From contig JAGOQM010000001.1 in the NCBI GenBank assembly GCA_017991555.1, positions 1 through 64,000 on the forward strand: 64,000 nt of DNA. Reading direction: 5' to 3'. This document shows positions 19,019 to 27,063 of this stretch, piece after piece (the stretch's first letter is position 1; the number at the start of each line of letters is the position of its first letter). Below the pieces are notes generated by a model. That model was not told where the DNA came from. It ran no database searches and saw only the letters and a program-made list of their open reading frames with translations. The stretch comes from Neisseriaceae bacterium (GTDB lineage Bacteria > Pseudomonadota > Gammaproteobacteria > Burkholderiales > Neisseriaceae). The position numbers and the translations under genes are program-made.

Positions 19019-20203
19019 TTACGCCTGTTCCAGAGTCTGGGCGGGCAGTGCAGCCTCACCTAAAGACAGCATTAAACGATTGGCCCAAGCAAAAAATGCG
19101 GTGGACTGAACCAAGTCAAGCAACGCCAGTTCGGTCAGGCCAAGGTCACGAAGGCGTTGCACCTGAGCGGCATTGGCTTGAATAGGCGTGGCCGATAGGC
19201 TGGCGCTGAAGTCGATGAGGGCGTTTAAATAATCATCGTAGCCAGTGGCCAAAACTTGCTCTGCCGGCGTGTTCAGTAGGCGCTGAACGTCCAACTGGCG
19301 GTCTTTGCCATATTGAATTGCCTTGCGGGCATGAACGGAGGCGCAGTATATGCAGCCATTGGTTTTGCTCACCACCACCGCGGCAAGTTCACGCGCCCAG
19401 CGCGGCAGGCCGTCGGGCGTGTAAAAAACGCTGCGGTCTATGAGGGTGCGGCTGTGTAAAAGAGTACTTTGGTGGGCCAGCAGTAAAAAGTAGTCAGAAC
19501 TAATTTGGCCAAACTTTTTCATGCTCGCGGCGGCCGTTTCGCTCAGGCTCGCCGCCGTGCGTGTTGGTAGCCACGGTTCCCAATCCAACTGCGCTAGGGT
19601 GAAGGCCGTCGGTGCCGGAGTGCCCGCAGCCGTGGTGGGGTGCTGGTGCCAGTGGTTGGCCTTAATGGGCTGGGTTGGCTCTGGGTCGGCCAGCGGGGCT
19701 TGGGTTAAGGTTGACTGCAATAAAGTCAGGCCTGTAACCAAGCGCGCCTGATAGGCCACGTAGGTGATTAACTGGGCCAGCAGGACAATGTCTGCTGGGG
19801 ACCAGCCCGCGGCGACCAACGCGTCGGTTTTGGCTTTATTGGCTTGATTAGGCTGTAGGCTAATGGTGTGTAGATAGGCCAAGGCACTTTGGATCAAGGG
19901 TGTTTGTGGGTCGATCTGGTGGGGGGCCATCAGGGCGTGGTAATGGGCGCTTAAAGGCTCATTTTGCGCGAAAAGGGCCGCTTCGTGCGCCAGGAAATAT
20001 TTGAGCGGCAGCGTCAGTACTGAGTCAGGCTGTGCTGCAAATAGGGTTTGGTCGGTTAGCTGAGTGTGTTCGGTGGCGTCAAGGCGAATCTGACGCGCAT
20101 GGGCAAGGGCAGAGTCAGGCGCGATGCCCGCCAGCTGATTGATTAAATCTAAAGCAGCCGTGTCATCCTGATTGGTTCGGTGCGGGTTGGCTAAAATAGT
20201 CAT
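19019..20203 (-). CDS. Fused CMD-domain / AhpD-like alkylhydroperoxidase protein
   Basis: A 394-aa cytoplasmic protein made of two carboxymuconolactone-decarboxylase-like halves. The N-terminal half (about 15-170) lacks the redox cysteines. The C-terminal half (about 205-390) carries the AhpD-type active site C284-x2-C287-x3-H291 (NGCIYCASVHARK). In other bacteria two separate small proteins of this kind sit beside flavin monooxygenases and ABC importers for organic nutrients; here they seem fused. First gene of the minus-strand operon, 6 bp ahead of the monooxygenase. A role in handling peroxides or reactive products of the monooxygenase is inferred. Confidence 0.7.
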   Translation of the reverse strand: MTILANPHRTNQDDTAALDLINQLAGIAPDSALAHARQIRLDATEHTQLTDQTLFAAQPDSVLTLPLKYFLAHEAALFAQNEPLSAHYHALMAPHQIDPQTPLIQSALAYLHTISLQPNQANKAKTDALVAAGWSPADIVLLAQLITYVAYQARLVTGLTLLQSTLTQAPLADPEPTQPIKANHWHQHPTTAAGTPAPTAFTLAQLDWEPWLPTRTAASLSETAAASMKKFGQISSDYFLLLAHQSTLLHSRTLIDRSVFYTPDGLPRWARELAAVVVSKTNGCIYCASVHARKAIQYGKDRQLDVQRLLNTPAEQVLATGYDDYLNALIDFSASLSATPIQANAAQVQRLRDLGLTELALLDLVQSTAFFAWANRLMLSLGEAALPAQTLEQA

Positions 20204-20479
20204 GTTTTTTCCATTAAGTAGTCTATGCTTTTATTAAAGAGCAAATACTTATGAAACAGAATGACCGTCTGGTTATATCCTTATGCTTGAATGTTATATC
20301 CTGATGGCATAATAATAAACCGTTGTTTTATCAAGATGATAGGCCCTATTATTCTATACTGGCATTCATTGATTGTGACAGCCTTTACTTAGTCTGTTTT
20401 ATTATTTAGTTATAAAGAGATGTTCTAAGCCGCGATCTGCGCCTCGGCTATACTGAAAGACATTTTAAGGGGAGCAGTT
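20204..20479. promoter_or_regulatory. Divergent control region of the CMD-FMO-metNI operon and metQ
   Basis: This 276-bp region drives both units. It contains a direct repeat, GTTATATCCTTATGC at 20272 and GTTATATCCTGATGGC at 20293. The copies are 21 bp apart, two helical turns, as expected for a regulator binding as a tandem dimer. The regulator is not encoded nearby. The metQ Shine-Dalgarno AAGGGGA lies 6 nt before its ATG. Confidence 0.55.
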
Positions 20480-21331
20480 ATGTTCGGTAAGAAATTAGGA
20501 TTAATGGCCACCGTGGCCCTGTCTGTTTTGGCTTTAAGCGCCTGTTCAGGCGCAGACAAACAGGCTGAAAATGACGGTCAAGCCAAAAAAGAGCTGGTTA
20601 TTGGGTTTGGCGTGGGTAACTATGTCGACCAAGTCACTAAAGGCATCGTGCCGATTATGGAAAAAAAGGGCTACACCATCGTGCCGCGCGTGTTTTCGCA
20701 AAACCGTCAGATCAACCCAGCTTTTGAAGAAGACGCCATTGACGCCTCGGTTAACCAAAGCCGTGCCTATATGCAGGCCTACAATGAGAAAAACAATTTA
20801 GATATGGTGGTCTTAACCGACTCACCGAGTGCGCCCCAAAGCCTACGCTCGACCAAACACCGTACGGTTGAAGACATCAAGGACGGCATGATCATTGCCA
20901 TTCCCAATGACCCGGTGAACGCCGAGCGCGCCGCCAAGCTATTGGCTGATTTAGGCTGGATTAGCTTAAAGCCCAATACCAATGCGTTGACCTTTAGCGT
21001 GAATGATATTCTACCGGGTCAGTATCAGTTGGACATTCGTGAAACCGATGCGGCGCAAGGCCTACGTTTGTTGGATGACGTTGATTATGCCGTCATTAAT
21101 GGCAATTACATTGCCAGTGCGGGCTTGCGCATTGCCGATGGTCTGGTAGTGGAGCAATCGCCTCTCGAGCATCGTGTGATGGTGACCGTTCGCGAAAAAA
21201 ACTTGAATACGCCGTGGGCGCAAGATTTAAAAGCCGCCTTCGAATCGAAAGAATACGCCGACTTTATACGCTCAGAGCGGTTGTACGATGGTTTTATTTT
21301 GCCAGAAGCCTGGGCAGCCCCGGGACAATAA
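20480..21331 (+). CDS. metQ: Methionine-binding lipoprotein
   Basis: Substrate-binding lipoprotein of the MetNIQ importer, NlpA family (283 aa). A signal peptide ends in the lipobox LSAC (Cys22). The mature domain has family segments ELVIGFGVGNY, DASVNQSRAYMQAYN and YAVINGNYIASAGL. It is anchored to the periplasmic face of the inner membrane and delivers substrate to MetI/MetN. Unusually it is divergent from metNI, so the two halves of the transporter are made from opposing promoters in one control region. Confidence 0.93.
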   Translation: MFGKKLGLMATVALSVLALSACSGADKQAENDGQAKKELVIGFGVGNYVDQVTKGIVPIMEKKGYTIVPRVFSQNRQINPAFEEDAIDASVNQSRAYMQAYNEKNNLDMVVLTDSPSAPQSLRSTKHRTVEDIKDGMIIAIPNDPVNAERAAKLLADLGWISLKPNTNALTFSVNDILPGQYQLDIRETDAAQGLRLLDDVDYAVINGNYIASAGLRIADGLVVEQSPLEHRVMVTVREKNLNTPWAQDLKAAFESKEYADFIRSERLYDGFILPEAWAAPGQ

Positions 21332-21348
21332 CCCCGTTTATCCCCCAT

Positions 21349-21376
21349 AAAAAAAGAGGCCAAGGCCTCTTTTTTT
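21349..21376 (+). terminator. Intrinsic terminator of metQ
   Basis: A-rich/GAGGCC stem with loop AA and GGCCTCT plus a T-run, just after metQ; near-symmetrical, so it could also work in reverse. Confidence 0.9.
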
Positions 21377-21378
21377 AT

Positions 21379-21999
21379 GTCCATCGATAGCCAAGCCCTA
21401 GTAAAGTGCTTCAAGTGATGGCACTTTAGTAGGGCCATGCACCGCCTAAGGGGGCGATTCTATTGGATTCGTTTAAGCGCTTTAATACTGCTTCAGTCGG
21501 GGTAAAAGTAAGCGCCTTGTTTGTGGGTGATGAATGCTAATGGCGTAAAAGTGATTGAGTAACCATGGTTTTGTATGTTCTGTAACATATATCTTACAGG
21601 TGTCGATCCTCTGACGGCGCCTCCTTTAGTTGAGGAGAGGGGTGCAACTGAGGAACGTCTTCTACAAACACCAAACCATGCTTAATGTGTATTAATGAGT
21701 GATTATGATTGAGTAAACAATTTATTTTACATCAATTTACTTTTATTTACTTTTTTGGATATGGTCAGATTAATAAAAAACAGTTAAGATTTATTAAATG
21801 ATTTGGTTAAGTAAGATCCTGTTTTTAAGTGATATTTAGATTGATTAAAGGGGATCGGTATTCAGTTTTTGATGTCGAATGGCTACATGACAGACGGTGC
21901 TTGATTGTTCTGAACCGTTTTACTTTAACCAAGTTAAAGCCAAAGTCATTCTGATGGGGCAACCGAGCTGAACCTTCACCCAGTATCAAAAGGAATCCA
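21379..21999. other. Non-coding region upstream of the ECP locus
   Basis: No gene is seen here. It contains a 15-bp stem with one mismatch (21395-21409 with 21421-21435, no T-run), a small inverted-repeat element (21565-21679) and an AT-rich promoter stretch. A 7-bp dyad CTTTAAC-CAA-GTTAAAG lies at 21923-21939, 60 bp before the first adhesin gene, and could be an operator. Confidence 0.5.
21565..21679. repeat. Small MITE-like element, ~115 bp
   Basis: It begins ATGGTTTTGTATGTT and ends CAAACACCAAACCAT, imperfect inverted termini. The right terminus and the preceding GTCTTCT closely match the right end of the larger element at 47149-47830. It has no coding capacity. Confidence 0.45.
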
Positions 22000-23610
22000 A
22001 TGAATCAAAAATTAGGGCTAATACTGATCGGTATTGTGTCGAGCCTCATGGCCAATCTGGCTTCGGCAGTCGCCGTCAATAATGACTATATATTTATTGA
22101 AAATGAAGTTGACGAAGAATACTTCATTACGCCCAGAAAAACCGACCCTCGATTCTCGGGTGCCAACGTATTCACCAAATACGCCAGAGAGAACCAGCAA
22201 TTAAGCTTGGGCTATATGGGCTATACCATTGTTGCCAGCATCAATAGCAATCTGGACATTTGGCTCGAAAATTCGCCCATTAACGGCCCTTTTATTGGCA
22301 ATCGCTGCTGGCGTAGCGCGTCAGCCTGCCCTAATGACAGCGTGGTTAAGCCTCAGTTTACGGACAGAAATGGCGCCTATAAAATGCGGATTGCGACGCA
22401 TGCGGGAGAGGGCGGCTACATACGGGGTATTTTCTCCGACTCTTTTTATGAATACATGAAGCAACGGCCCACTAATAGTACTGAGGTGCTGACCTATAAG
22501 TTTTGCTATACCACTAATGATTACGACCCCAGTAAGGGTGAACGGTGTGAGACCTCTACGGGCAGTCATCGACCAAGAGTTAATGACCACGTGTTTACGG
22601 TCAAAAAAAATGGCCACATTAAGCTGAAATCAACGAATGCCCTACAGGAAATTTTTGTAGACAGCAACGGCAACGCCACCGTGGGATTGGGGTCAGAGTT
22701 CTGTCGCAATGGTTTTATCAATAGCGAGTCTGGCATTATGTGTCAAATGGTGGCGTTTGAAATGTCGGGCACCGTGTTCCCCACCATGAACCTACGCATG
22801 GAGGTGGCCACGGATAAGCTTGGCTTTACACCGGCCGCTGCCAACATTCGGTATCGAAGTGATGATGGGCGATGGTATAACTACAGCGCGACCACGACCG
22901 CATCTAATGTGTTTGCCCCAGGGCGCTCCGACATCACCGTGTTCTTCTCACAAACGTTCTTAAAGAATCTTATTGCCCGGGGCGTTGATTTAACCAATAG
23001 TCAAGAGTTCTTTACCTTTGCCTTTCGAAACAGCGCCGTCCCCCAGTCTGGGTTTTACGAATTCTCGCCGTCTAACACCATTTTGCTACGGCCCAGAAAC
23101 TACGGCATCAGTATTGTAGACAAGGATTTTGTACAGCACCCAACCCGTACCGGTAAAGTCGGTAACACAGAGCCCCCCATTGAATTTGAATACATCGTCA
23201 GCACCAGTGGCCCACGCCAGGCGAATGAAATTACGGCACAGGTCACCGGGCCAACCCACCGTACCTCAGGTGGCCAGAATTACTGCTTGTTTTCGTCTCC
23301 CGACAACAAGATACAAGTGCCTTTTTCAGCCTTTTTAAGCTACGTTGACGCCAGTGGTCGCACCGTTAAAGAGCGCAATAGCTGTGGTGACGCGCCGATG
23401 GACATTTTACCCGCCCGTTGGGAAGAAACGCCGTGGAGTAATGCGCCGCAGGAAGGCAGCTTTTATCGCACCAACCTTAAGCTGACGTTCCCGATGAACG
23501 AACGTCAGTCTTTATACAGCATTACTGGTGAAGATTGGATGGGCGTGGTTCGCGCTCAGGGTGAAGTCAGAGTGAAGGCCACGTGGCGTGGTAACGACGT
23601 CTTGCCGTAA
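22000..23610 (+). CDS. EcpD-like pilus tip adhesin, second copy
   Basis: Secreted 536-aa homologue of EcpD, the tip adhesin of the E. coli common pilus (alternate chaperone-usher pathway). A signal peptide (1-23) leads into the family start (VNNDYIFIENEVDEEYFITP). Further shared segments are LKSTNALQEIFVDSNG, GLGSEFC and the pilin-type C-terminus VRVKATWRGND. Its C-terminal third is nearly identical to the protein at 30129-31775, while the N-terminal half differs. Together with the chaperone gene that follows it forms an additional adhesin-chaperone pair upstream of the main operon. AAGGA lies about 6 nt before the ATG. Confidence 0.85.
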   Translation: MNQKLGLILIGIVSSLMANLASAVAVNNDYIFIENEVDEEYFITPRKTDPRFSGANVFTKYARENQQLSLGYMGYTIVASINSNLDIWLENSPINGPFIGNRCWRSASACPNDSVVKPQFTDRNGAYKMRIATHAGEGGYIRGIFSDSFYEYMKQRPTNSTEVLTYKFCYTTNDYDPSKGERCETSTGSHRPRVNDHVFTVKKNGHIKLKSTNALQEIFVDSNGNATVGLGSEFCRNGFINSESGIMCQMVAFEMSGTVFPTMNLRMEVATDKLGFTPAAANIRYRSDDGRWYNYSATTTASNVFAPGRSDITVFFSQTFLKNLIARGVDLTNSQEFFTFAFRNSAVPQSGFYEFSPSNTILLRPRNYGISIVDKDFVQHPTRTGKVGNTEPPIEFEYIVSTSGPRQANEITAQVTGPTHRTSGGQNYCLFSSPDNKIQVPFSAFLSYVDASGRTVKERNSCGDAPMDILPARWEETPWSNAPQEGSFYRTNLKLTFPMNERQSLYSITGEDWMGVVRAQGEVRVKATWRGNDVLP

Positions 23611-23668
23611 TCTGCCCATAACGGCTGCCTTGCTTTGGCGCGGCAGCCATTTTTATGAAGGACTCGCT

Positions 23669-24370
23669 ATGATGAACCTTTGGTTAAGTCGTTGGGCCAT
23701 GCTGGCTTTAGGTTTATACAGCACGGCCGCTCAGGCGCTGTACGTCAGTGACGACGTGTTTGTGGTGGAATCGGACAAGCCCTACCTATCGCGTCAGTTT
23801 TATAATGACAGCCAAACCAGCAACATATACCTCATCAGTATGTATCAAATAGACCGTCCTGGCTTGTCCGAAACGGCCCGGCCGATTCCCAACGGCGAGG
23901 TCATGTATAGCCCCTTAAGCATGATGGTCAATGCCGGGCAATTTGAATATTTTAAGATTTTTTATCGTGGTCCCAACGACGATCAAGAGCGGTATTACCG
24001 CATGGTGATTCGTGAAGTACCGCCTAATGCCGTTAAAGACGGTGAAGTGATTAAAGACTCTATGGTGTCTGCCATTGTGGCTTTAGATACCTATGCGGTG
24101 ATTAGACCACGTCAGCTCAGGCTTAAGCATGAGTATCATCCAGAAGCCGGCACCTTAGTTAATACCGGCAATACGTTTTTACGGGTGCTGTTAAATAAGG
24201 GCTGCAATGCCGAAACTGAAGATGAAGCGGTGGTGGTTGATTTACTACCCGGCGAGGTCTTAAGACACGAGCGATTGCGCGGACAGCATCGAAAATTCAT
24301 TGTCACCAACAGTCAGTATCTCAAGCTGGGCGAGCAGTGTTTTGATCAGCAGGCGACTAGCGCCGAGTAG
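23669..24370 (+). CDS. EcpE/EcpB-type periplasmic pilus chaperone, second copy
   Basis: Periplasmic chaperone of the alternate chaperone-usher family, closely related to the protein at 31836-32519. The frame is open upstream, but ATG 23669 (AAGGA 6 nt ahead) starts a clear signal peptide ending TAAQA. The mature protein begins LYVSDDVFVVES and contains FKIFYRGPNDDQERYYRMVIREVP, the donor-strand region of this chaperone type. About 234 aa (E. coli EcpE 236). It lies 58 bp after the tip-adhesin copy, and presumably stabilises that adhesin before assembly by the single usher at 27064. Confidence 0.85.
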   Translation: MMNLWLSRWAMLALGLYSTAAQALYVSDDVFVVESDKPYLSRQFYNDSQTSNIYLISMYQIDRPGLSETARPIPNGEVMYSPLSMMVNAGQFEYFKIFYRGPNDDQERYYRMVIREVPPNAVKDGEVIKDSMVSAIVALDTYAVIRPRQLRLKHEYHPEAGTLVNTGNTFLRVLLNKGCNAETEDEAVVVDLLPGEVLRHERLRGQHRKFIVTNSQYLKLGEQCFDQQATSAE

Positions 24371-25168
24371 CCCAGCCGGAGGCGGTTTGCTTTAATCATG
24401 GGCCGCGGGCGTTTTGCCCGATACTGCCGCGGTGGTGGCGCTCACCGTTTCTAGACTGGTTGTCTTTAATATAGCGTTCTTAGCCTATGAGTGCATAAAT
24501 TAGGCTAATCAGGTGTTTCTAGGCCCTATCTTAATCTTAGTCATTTCATTAAACCATCGTCGATGTGTCTCTTTACACCCCAGCGGTTCGCCTTTGGGGT
24601 GCTAGCCTACTGCCGTCCTTAATATTTTTTAAACTACAGCATAAACCTGAACCGCCCATGATTTTTGCATGGTTTTGCGTCTGCTTATGCTGTGTCAGTC
24701 TGATTAATTTTATTAATCAGGTATTGAAAGCATGGCTTTTAGAGTAGTGTATTATAACAATTGCTAATATGTTAGTAAGCAATATGTTTTCAAAATGGGG
24801 GCGATTATTAAATTTTTTAAGCTCATTTGGCTAAATTATTAAATTTTTTTAACGATGGTAACGCAGTTGACTAGAGAACCAACAGCTGTATAGGTAAAGT
24901 AAAGTTAAGTAATGTAAATTTATGTTATTTAATAGTGTTAATCGACCGAATTTGGCTTTATATACGCGTAATTATCAATATGTAACATGATATAACGATA
25001 ATTAACCTGCACTTAACGTTATATTACAATCCAGTCGTTATAATGATCAGCATAAATATTTAGTGAAAATTACAGCAGCTAATTAATAATAATAAGAACA
25101 TAGACAGTATGGGTCAGGTATGTTGAGTTTTTAAAGTCTAAGTTTTTAGGCGTGGAGGTTGCTTCTAA
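24371..25168. promoter_or_regulatory. AT-rich control region upstream of the ECP operon
   Basis: No credible gene lies in this ~800-bp stretch. It holds several dyads: TTAGCCTA/TAGGCTAA (24480-24508), a 9-bp perfect palindrome CTGATTAAT-TTT-ATTAATCAG (24700-24720), and ATATAACG (24990-24997) / CGTTATAT (25017-25024) followed by another CGTTATAAT at 25036. It probably carries the promoter and operators for the small regulator-like gene and pilin gene downstream. Confidence 0.5.
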
Positions 25169-25507
25169 ATGAAAATTACGCAAATGGTGGGCTTCGGTAA
25201 CAGCTTGTTTACTTTAACCGATGATGGCGAGCTGTGGGAGTTTAACGTACAGCTTCAAGATTGGTCGAAATGTAAGAGTATTGTGAGCGAGGAACAGGTT
25301 TTAAAAACTAAAAAACAAAAGTCTGTTGATAGTTTAGATGTTTCTAGCCGGGTATTAAATGCCTTAAAAAAACATGAGATTAACACCATCGGGGAATTGA
25401 TGAATTTAGGTGAAGGGGGCATAAGAAGTATTTCAGGACTGGGGGAAAAGTCTCAGTTTGAGCTGCGAAATGCATTATCGCTTCTTGAAGTAGATGTAGG
25501 CCTTTAG
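25169..25507 (+). CDS. Stand-alone RNA polymerase alpha-CTD-like small protein
   Basis: A 112-aa protein. Residues ~52-105 resemble the C-terminal domain of RNA polymerase alpha (SLDVSSRVLNALKK ... INTIGELM ... ISGLGEKSQFEL). The residues that in E. coli alpha touch UP-element DNA are present at matching places: Arg61 (R265), Asn64 (N268), Gly92 (G296), Lys94 (K298) and Ser95 (S299). The N-terminal ~40 residues form an unrelated small module with SLFTLTDDGELW and a second Trp (LQDWSK). It occupies the place that the LuxR-type regulator gene ecpR has in E. coli, 91 bp before the pilin gene. A role as DNA-binding regulator or polymerase-recruiting factor for the pilus is inferred. A related gene precedes the second pilus operon. 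Confidence 0.75.
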   Translation: MKITQMVGFGNSLFTLTDDGELWEFNVQLQDWSKCKSIVSEEQVLKTKKQKSVDSLDVSSRVLNALKKHEINTIGELMNLGEGGIRSISGLGEKSQFELRNALSLLEVDVGL

Positions 25508-25598
25508 ATTTACAAAAACGCTAAATGGTTTTTGTTTTGTATGTATGGACATCTTGTTTATATGTAAATTTTTGTTGAAAGTTATATAAGGAAACATT

Positions 25599-26189
25599 AT
25601 GAAAAAATTAACGCTTGCCGTATTGTTAGCCGCCTCTTTAGGCACCGTTTCTGTTGCTCAAGCTGCAGAACGTACCGCTGAAGCCATCGCCTCTTGGGAT
25701 GCTAAAGCCATTAAAGACACCACCAGCATGTTGGTAGTGACCCCTCTTAAATCTTTGACCTTTAACTATGCTGAAGGTCAAGAAGCCTTTAACAACCTAG
25801 ACGGCGCGTTTGATGTGACCATTGCTGGCCAATCTGGCGCAACCGACTTTAAATTGGCTTCTAAAGTGATTTCTTCTACCTTGGCTCGTTCTTCAGACGA
25901 TTCTACCTTAGAAGTGGGCGTGCGTTGGAACGGTGAAAAACTATCTAAAGACACGGAATTGGTGATGATTGACACTGGTTCTGGCGTGAACACTGGTTTA
26001 ACCGCTTTAACCGCTGGTGATGCTTACGCTCAATCTGGTCGTGTCAGCGCTTTGGGTCAGTTCAACTTTAGCATTACTTCTGCTTCAGTTGGCGGCACCG
26101 CAACACCTTACAAAGATCTAACCGACGGCCTATGGGACGGTAACGTGAACGTACAGTTCCTTGCCACCTGGACCGGTGACTTTGTGTAA
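25599..26189 (+). CDS. ecpA: ECP-like major pilin
   Basis: Major subunit of an E. coli common pilus-like fibre (196 aa; EcpA 195). The signal peptide ends VAQAA. The mature N-terminus matches EcpA closely (ERTAEAIASWDAKAIKDTT, then LVVTPLKSLTFNYAEG), and the C-terminus VNVQFLATWTGDFV is the strand exchanged with the chaperone. A good ribosome-binding site AAGGA lies 8 nt before the ATG. It lies 91 bp after the alpha-CTD-like gene and is followed by a hairpin before the chaperone gene. Confidence 0.9.
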   Translation: MKKLTLAVLLAASLGTVSVAQAAERTAEAIASWDAKAIKDTTSMLVVTPLKSLTFNYAEGQEAFNNLDGAFDVTIAGQSGATDFKLASKVISSTLARSSDDSTLEVGVRWNGEKLSKDTELVMIDTGSGVNTGLTALTAGDAYAQSGRVSALGQFNFSITSASVGGTATPYKDLTDGLWDGNVNVQFLATWTGDFV

Positions 26190-26223
26190 CAGTCTCTTAA
26201 AACCATTAGTGTATAGGCTTAAG

Positions 26224-26247
26224 CTGGGGGGGGAACCCCTCAGTTTT
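26224..26247 (+). terminator. Hairpin with T-run between pilin and chaperone genes
   Basis: A CTGGGGG...CCCCTCAG stem is followed by TTTT, immediately before the AGGAGG of the next gene. Its position suggests partial termination that keeps pilin transcript in excess of assembly genes. Confidence 0.6.
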
Positions 26248-26260
26248 AGGAGGCAATTTA

Positions 26261-26968
26261 ATGATTAAAATCTTCAAGTACGTCCTTGCGGCTTTGGTGT
26301 GTGCCACAAGTAGCTTGGTTCAGGCCATCAGTGTCGGCGAGATTACTTCTTTAATCCACACCGATGAGACCATGTTGGCCAAAGAGGTTGAAAATACGGT
26401 AGATGGCGCGCGTTTAGTGAGTTTAAGCATTGAGCGCATCAGTTCGCCCATGGACGGTGGCGAAGTGCTGCCGATGGATTCGGCCAGCGAAATACTGTCG
26501 ACCCCAGCCAATCTGATTTTACCAGGCAGAGGCAAAGATATTTTCCGTATTTTTTACGATGGTCCCAAAGATGATCAAGAACGGTATTACCGCCTCAACT
26601 GGCAAGATAATCCAGTTCAAGAGGACGGACTGTCTAAATCGGCCAAAACGGCCACGGCCACAACTTCGGCCAGCATTGGCACCATTTTAGTGGTGGCGCC
26701 CAGAAAAGAAACCTTTGACTACGAATATCTAAACGGCGCGGTGTACAACCGTGGCAACGTCACCTTCCGAGTAGTGGCTTTTGGCCCCTGTAAAACGCCT
26801 AATGCCAGCGGTCAAAAAACCTGTCATGAGCGTTATTACGTCATGCCTGGCGTCGGCGTGAAATTGAAATATGGCAATTTAAGCGACAAAAAAGCCCATG
26901 TCGGCATCTGGCATCGAGGCAATTTTATCACAGTCAATGAAGGCAAGCCCCGTAACGCTGCCCTATAA
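26261..26968 (+). CDS. ecpB: ECP-like periplasmic chaperone
   Basis: Periplasmic chaperone (235 aa) in the EcpB position between pilin and usher. The signal peptide ends LVQA. It has FRIFYDGPKDDQERYYRLNW, the motif shared with the two EcpE-like proteins, and a C-terminal beta domain with two cysteines (FGPCKT...KTCHERY). It would cap pilin subunits by donor-strand complementation until they reach the usher. Strong Shine-Dalgarno AGGAGG. Confidence 0.85.
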   Translation: MIKIFKYVLAALVCATSSLVQAISVGEITSLIHTDETMLAKEVENTVDGARLVSLSIERISSPMDGGEVLPMDSASEILSTPANLILPGRGKDIFRIFYDGPKDDQERYYRLNWQDNPVQEDGLSKSAKTATATTSASIGTILVVAPRKETFDYEYLNGAVYNRGNVTFRVVAFGPCKTPNASGQKTCHERYYVMPGVGVKLKYGNLSDKKAHVGIWHRGNFITVNEGKPRNAAL

Positions 26969-27063
26969 CGACCAAGGTTAAGCAAAAAGACCGGAAGATT
27001 AGGCGTCGCTTTATCATTCTGTGTAGTTTTTATTTAATCATTTTAAAGGTATAGGGTTAGGTC

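Noticed and set aside
24565..24747. 60-codon plus-strand frame with a hydrophobic stretch
   Set aside because: No ribosome-binding site, crosses several palindromes and lies in a control region.
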